Under the pieces are notes generated by a model. That model saw only the letters and a list, made by a program, of their open reading frames with translations. It was not told where the DNA came from and ran no database searches. A DNA stretch of 26,405 nucleotides from an uncultured Rickettsiales bacterium (GTDB lineage: Bacteria > Pseudomonadota > Alphaproteobacteria > Rs-D84): positions 1 through 26,405 of the forward strand of contig UROD01000005.1 of assembly GCA_900549365.1 (NCBI GenBank). Direction: 5' to 3'. Position 1 is the first letter of the stretch. Each line of letters opens with the position of its first letter. The position numbers were made by a program, and so were the translations under genes. Below are positions 23,097 through 26,405 of the stretch, piece after piece.

Positions 23097-23124
23097 TTGA
23101 ATTTTGAAATAATTCTGGTAGGAT
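23097..23124 (+). promoter_or_regulatory. Possible valS promoter
   Basis: TTGAAT (23097-23102), a 16-bp spacer and TAGGAT (23119-23124) with TGG just before it. A leader of about 33 nt with a short AAGG site precedes the ATG at 23163. No T-box-like structure is apparent. Confidence 0.4.
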
Positions 23125-23162
23125 TTGCGAGTAATTATAAATAATACGAAGGCAAATTAAAA

Positions 23163-25565
23163 ATGAATATTGAATTGGGCAAAAATATCAACGCGCGTGA
23201 AATAGAAACCAAAATTCAAGAATTTTGGGATAATAATCACTTTTGGGATAACGATGTAAAATCGACCAAACCCGCATTTTGCATTATGATGCCGCCACCA
23301 AATGTGACGGGAAATTTGCATATGGGTCATGCGCTGGATAATGTTTTGTCTGATATTATTTGCCGTTATAAACGTATGTGTGGCTATGATGTTCTGTGGC
23401 AACCAGGAACCGACCATGCGTCAATCGCAACCCAGTTGTTGGTGGAACGCGATTTGTCCAAGCGTGGTATAAATCCCCGCACAAAAACAAAACAAGAATT
23501 GCTGGATATTGCCTGGGCATGGAAGGCGGACAAGGGTGGCCAGATTATTAAACAGTTGCACACGTTGGGCGTAACGCCGGTTTGGTCGCGCGAACGTTTT
23601 ACCATGGACGCAGGATTGTCTGCGGCGGTGGCTAAACTGTTCGTCAAGATGTATAACGAGGGGTTGATTTATCGCGCGCGCCGCTTGGTAAATTGGTGCC
23701 CAAAACAACAAACATCTATTTCGGATTTAGAGGTTGATGTTCGCGAAGAACACGGTAAATTTTATTACTTCAAATACCCATTAAAAGATGGCGGTTTTAT
23801 TGAAATTGCAACAACGCGTCCTGAAACACTGTTTGGCGATCAGGCGATTGCAATTCATCCAGATAATGAAAAGTTAAAACATCTGATTGGCAAAACAGCC
23901 ATCATTCCGTTGACTGATATTGAAATTCCGGTTATTGCCGACGTGCATGCTGACCCTGACAAGGGTACAGGTGCTGTGAAAATCACGCCTGCACATGACA
24001 AGGACGACTGGGCGGTTGGACTGCGTCATAATTTGCCGGTGGTATGTGTTTTGACAAATGATGCCAAAATGGCAGACATTGATGTTGTGCCTGAAAAATA
24101 CCGTGGTATGGACAGATTTACCGCACGTGCCGAAATTATCAAAGATTTGGACGCCGCGGGTCTTATGATTAAAATTGATGACAAGATTATTCCAACCCCA
24201 TATTCCGAACGCGGTAATGTTGTAATTGAATACATGGTTCGCGACGAATGGTTTGTTGATGCCCCCAAATTGGCAGAAAAGGCCATCGCGGCTGTGGAGG
24301 CGGGCGCGGTTAAATTTATGCCTGAACACCGTTATAATCTGTTTATGGCGTGGATGCGCGATATTCATGAATGGTCTATTTCGCGCCAACTGTGGTGGGG
24401 ACATCAAATCCCAGCATGGTACGATGCCGATGGCAATATCTATGTTGCTGAAAACGAAGCGGCGGCGGTCGCGCAATCAGGTGGCAAAGAATTGACCCGT
24501 GATACGTCATGTTTGGATACGTGGTTTTCATCTGCGCTGTGGCCATTTTCTACATTGGGGTGGCCGGAAAAAACACCAGAATTGGAAAAATATTACCCAA
24601 CCGATTTGTTATACACCGGCGCAGACATTATTTTCTTCTGGGTGGCGCGTATGATAATGATGGGTATCTATGTCATGGGCGATGTTCCATTCCACACGGT
24701 GAATTTCCACGGTCTGGTACGTGATGCCAAGGGGCAAAAGATGTCCAAGACCAAGGGTAACGGCACAGACCCATTGACCACGATTGATAAATTCGGCGCA
24801 GACGCATTGCGTTATTGGGTGGCGACCGCGCCAATTGGTACCGACATCAGATACAGCGATGACGAGGTTAAACGTGGTTCAAAACTGTTGACCAAATTGT
24901 GGAACGCGGCAAAGTACACACTGATGAATCTGACCGATTTTGACCCAAAATCCGCTACGTCGATTGCGGTTGCCGACCGTCATATCGAAGACAGATGGGT
25001 TTTGTCTGAATTGAACAAAACAATCGCAGATGTTCGTCGCAATCTGGATAAATACGATAATTATAATTCCCGTGCCGCCATTGACACATTCTTTTACGAG
25101 GTGTTCTGTGACCAGTATTTGGAATTTATCAAAGACCGCTTTTGGTCACCAGAAAAATACGATGAAAAATCCAAATTGGCGGCGCAATGGACATTGTTTG
25201 AGGTTCTGCGTGCAATCATCGGTTTGTATGCACCATTTATTCCATTCTTGACCGAAGAATTATGGCAAAAAATTTATAAAGAATTCGAGGGCGGCGAAAC
25301 ATTACATCTGACACAATACCCAGATGTTGACACGGCGCGTGAAACGGACGTTTCTGAAATGCAAGTTGCGCTGGATATTTTGCGTAATGTTCGCGGCCTG
25401 CGCACAGAACGCAAGGTTGGTAATGGCGCGAAACTGGAAACATTGACAATTCCGTCTGATACGCCGGTGGCATTGCATGGTGTGATAAAATCTGCCGCGC
25501 GCGCAAATGAAATCGTATTGGGCAGCACGATTGATTTCGTTGTTGCGCAAAACATTCAGGGGTAA
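23163..25565 (+). CDS. valS: Valyl-tRNA synthetase (short form)
   Basis: This is a class I synthetase that charges tRNA-Val, 800 residues. Signatures are the HIGH-type HMGH (53-56) within PPPNVTGNLHMGHA, PGTDHASIATQ, the editing-domain stretches TTRPETLFGD and GAVKITPAHDKDDW, WFSSALWPFSTLGWP, and KMSKTKGN (526-533, with Thr in place of the usual second Ser of KMSKS). The anticodon-binding domain (about 610-740) contains APFIPFLTEELW. The protein ends soon after it, without the coiled-coil C-terminal arm of longer bacterial ValRS (E. coli 951 residues). The stop is clean with no frameshift downstream. The thioesterase gene starts 5 nt later. Confidence 0.95.
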   Translation: MNIELGKNINAREIETKIQEFWDNNHFWDNDVKSTKPAFCIMMPPPNVTGNLHMGHALDNVLSDIICRYKRMCGYDVLWQPGTDHASIATQLLVERDLSKRGINPRTKTKQELLDIAWAWKADKGGQIIKQLHTLGVTPVWSRERFTMDAGLSAAVAKLFVKMYNEGLIYRARRLVNWCPKQQTSISDLEVDVREEHGKFYYFKYPLKDGGFIEIATTRPETLFGDQAIAIHPDNEKLKHLIGKTAIIPLTDIEIPVIADVHADPDKGTGAVKITPAHDKDDWAVGLRHNLPVVCVLTNDAKMADIDVVPEKYRGMDRFTARAEIIKDLDAAGLMIKIDDKIIPTPYSERGNVVIEYMVRDEWFVDAPKLAEKAIAAVEAGAVKFMPEHRYNLFMAWMRDIHEWSISRQLWWGHQIPAWYDADGNIYVAENEAAAVAQSGGKELTRDTSCLDTWFSSALWPFSTLGWPEKTPELEKYYPTDLLYTGADIIFFWVARMIMMGIYVMGDVPFHTVNFHGLVRDAKGQKMSKTKGNGTDPLTTIDKFGADALRYWVATAPIGTDIRYSDDEVKRGSKLLTKLWNAAKYTLMNLTDFDPKSATSIAVADRHIEDRWVLSELNKTIADVRRNLDKYDNYNSRAAIDTFFYEVFCDQYLEFIKDRFWSPEKYDEKSKLAAQWTLFEVLRAIIGLYAPFIPFLTEELWQKIYKEFEGGETLHLTQYPDVDTARETDVSEMQVALDILRNVRGLRTERKVGNGAKLETLTIPSDTPVALHGVIKSAARANEIVLGSTIDFVVAQNIQG

Positions 25566-25570
25566 TTGCC

Positions 25571-26296
25571 GTGTCTGAAAAATTGATTGTAAAACGCATT
25601 TTGCAGGCGTACCAATGTGACCGATATGGGTATGTTCGTCCGCTGATTCTGATGAATGAATTACAGGGTTGCGCGGACACACATGCCGAAATGTTGGGAT
25701 GTGGTCGTACATTTTTGACCGAATACAACATGGCGTGGGTTGTTACGCACTATCTGGTCGATATTATTGAATTGCCGCGCGAGGGCGAAGAACTGACGTT
25801 TTCCACATGGCCATCAATGAAAGAATTACTGCGTGCCACACGTGATTTTGAAATTCGCGGTGCAGACGGTCGCTTGATGGTGCGTGCGACATCTCAATGG
25901 GTTTTGATTGATATGGCAACGCGCCGTCCAATGCGCTTGGACGATGCCGTGCCAACATTGGTACAACATGGTGCGCGCGCGTGGGACAGAATATTCTGCA
26001 AGTTCCCAGATTTCACGCCTGAAAAAACACACGTGTTCAAATGTCGGTTTGATGACATTGATGTGAACCAGCATATAAATAATGCGGTCTATGCCGTGTG
26101 GGCAACCGAAAGCGTGGGTTACACATACCGCAATGAACATAAATTGCGCAGTATTGAATTAAATTTCAAAAAAGAAATCAATCCCGACACGCCACAGGTT
26201 GAAATTGATGTTAAAATTGATGGCGACACATCGCATCATAAAATCCGCACGGGCGACACTGAACATGCATCGGTCATATGCACATGGGTTAAATAA
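25571..26296 (+). CDS. Acyl-ACP thioesterase (FatA/FatB-like, double hot-dog)
   Basis: It hydrolyses acyl-ACP to free fatty acid. The 241-residue product has two hot-dog halves. The first contains LILMNELQGCADTHAEMLG and the QWVLIDMATRRPMRL block; the second has DDIDVNQHINNAVYAVWATES, where N166 and H168 fit the family's catalytic Asn and His, and the later LNFKKEI strand. Start is the GTG at 25571, behind an AGGGGT site that overlaps the end of valS, so the two are very likely cotranscribed. The family is common in gut Firmicutes and Bacteroidetes and less usual in Alphaproteobacteria. The substrate chain length cannot be read from the sequence. Confidence 0.88.
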   Translation: MSEKLIVKRILQAYQCDRYGYVRPLILMNELQGCADTHAEMLGCGRTFLTEYNMAWVVTHYLVDIIELPREGEELTFSTWPSMKELLRATRDFEIRGADGRLMVRATSQWVLIDMATRRPMRLDDAVPTLVQHGARAWDRIFCKFPDFTPEKTHVFKCRFDDIDVNQHINNAVYAVWATESVGYTYRNEHKLRSIELNFKKEINPDTPQVEIDVKIDGDTSHHKIRTGDTEHASVICTWVK

Positions 26297-26319
26297 AAAC
26301 GGGGCATAACCCCGTTTTT
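26297..26319 (+). terminator. Rho-independent terminator after the thioesterase gene
   Basis: AAAAACGGGG, short CATA loop, CCCCGTTTTT. Its ACGGGGC start resembles the terminators at 100 and 1113. Confidence 0.88.
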
Positions 26320-26337
26320 ATAAAGTTCAAATAATGT

Positions 26338-26354
26338 GTGCGCCAGCGGCGCAC
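26338..26354. repeat. GTGCGCC hairpin, fourth copy
   Basis: GTGCGCC-AGC-GGCGCAC. It has the same arms as the hairpins at 164-181 and 1162-1179 (and six of the seven bases at 354-368), again just downstream of a CGGGG-type terminator. Confidence 0.7.
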
Positions 26355-26365
26355 TGCTTTATTCA

Positions 26366-26405
26366 TTTGAACTTTGAACTTTGAACTTTGAACTCTGAAC
26401 TTTGA
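26366..26405. repeat. Heptamer tandem repeat (TTTGAAC)n reaching the window end
   Basis: Four perfect TTTGAAC units, one TCTGAAC and a partial unit run off the end. An inverted AAAGTTCAAAT copy lies at 26322-26332, and AAAGTTCAAATA also occurs in the PBP1a promoter region near 14580. Confidence 0.85.

Noticed and set aside
1..26405. tRNA, rRNA, CRISPR array, transposase or prophage genes
   Set aside because: I looked for these and saw no cloverleaf sequences, regularly spaced direct repeats, or recombinase and phage motifs.

Overview
The window looks like a chromosomal segment of a host-associated, probably alphaproteobacterial, bacterium. The grounds are a zinc-ligand-free L31, proteobacterial L21/L27, a row of VirB6-like genes of the kind known in Rickettsiales, and an inverted repeat resembling the GGCAATCCA/TGGATTGC palindromes scattered in some alphaproteobacterial genomes. 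The taxonomic call is an inference; no rRNA gene is present.

Layout. 1-1139: the 3' end of an unidentified gene, a long non-coding stretch with repeats, then rplU-rpmA. 1281-3449: a large secreted cysteine-rich protein of unknown function, meeting dnaQ (minus) tail to tail over a shared terminator. 4218-6332: a UvrD/PcrA helicase read from a canonical promoter that appears to give a leaderless GTG-start mRNA. 6335-12935: five VirB6/TrbL-like polytopic membrane proteins, four in one translationally coupled minus-strand operon and one divergent, all controlled from a 12-bp-arm palindromic divergent promoter. 13004-13522: a small unknown gene.

13592-14536: rpmE and an inositol-monophosphatase-fold protein whose metal-binding acids are substituted. 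14612-20461: an envelope block of PBP1a, an MliC-like lysozyme-inhibitor lipoprotein, mraY, ftsW and murG, i.e. a rearranged fragment of the dcw cluster without murD between mraY and ftsW and without murC/murB after murG. 20532-23025: an exported protein with a degenerate OmpA-like C-terminus, comF, and a small convergent unknown gene. 23163-26296: valS, lacking the usual C-terminal arm, and an acyl-ACP thioesterase. 26297-26405: a terminator, a GTGCGCC hairpin and a heptamer tandem repeat running off the end.

How they fit together. Much of the window concerns the cell envelope: lipid II synthesis (MraY, MurG), polymerisation and cross-linking (FtsW with a presumed partner, PBP1a), protection of peptidoglycan from lysozyme (the MliC-like lipoprotein), OmpA-like anchoring, and the inner-membrane channel part of a type IV secretion apparatus. 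Several genes (uvrD, the fifth VirB6-like gene, the 172-aa gene, ftsW and possibly the PBP1a gene and the cysteine-rich gene) have a -10 box 6-10 nt before the start codon and no Shine-Dalgarno sequence, pointing to common leaderless transcription. The most novel elements are the five-member VirB6-like array with conserved cysteines, the C-x6-C secreted protein, and the apparently dead IMPase next to rpmE.
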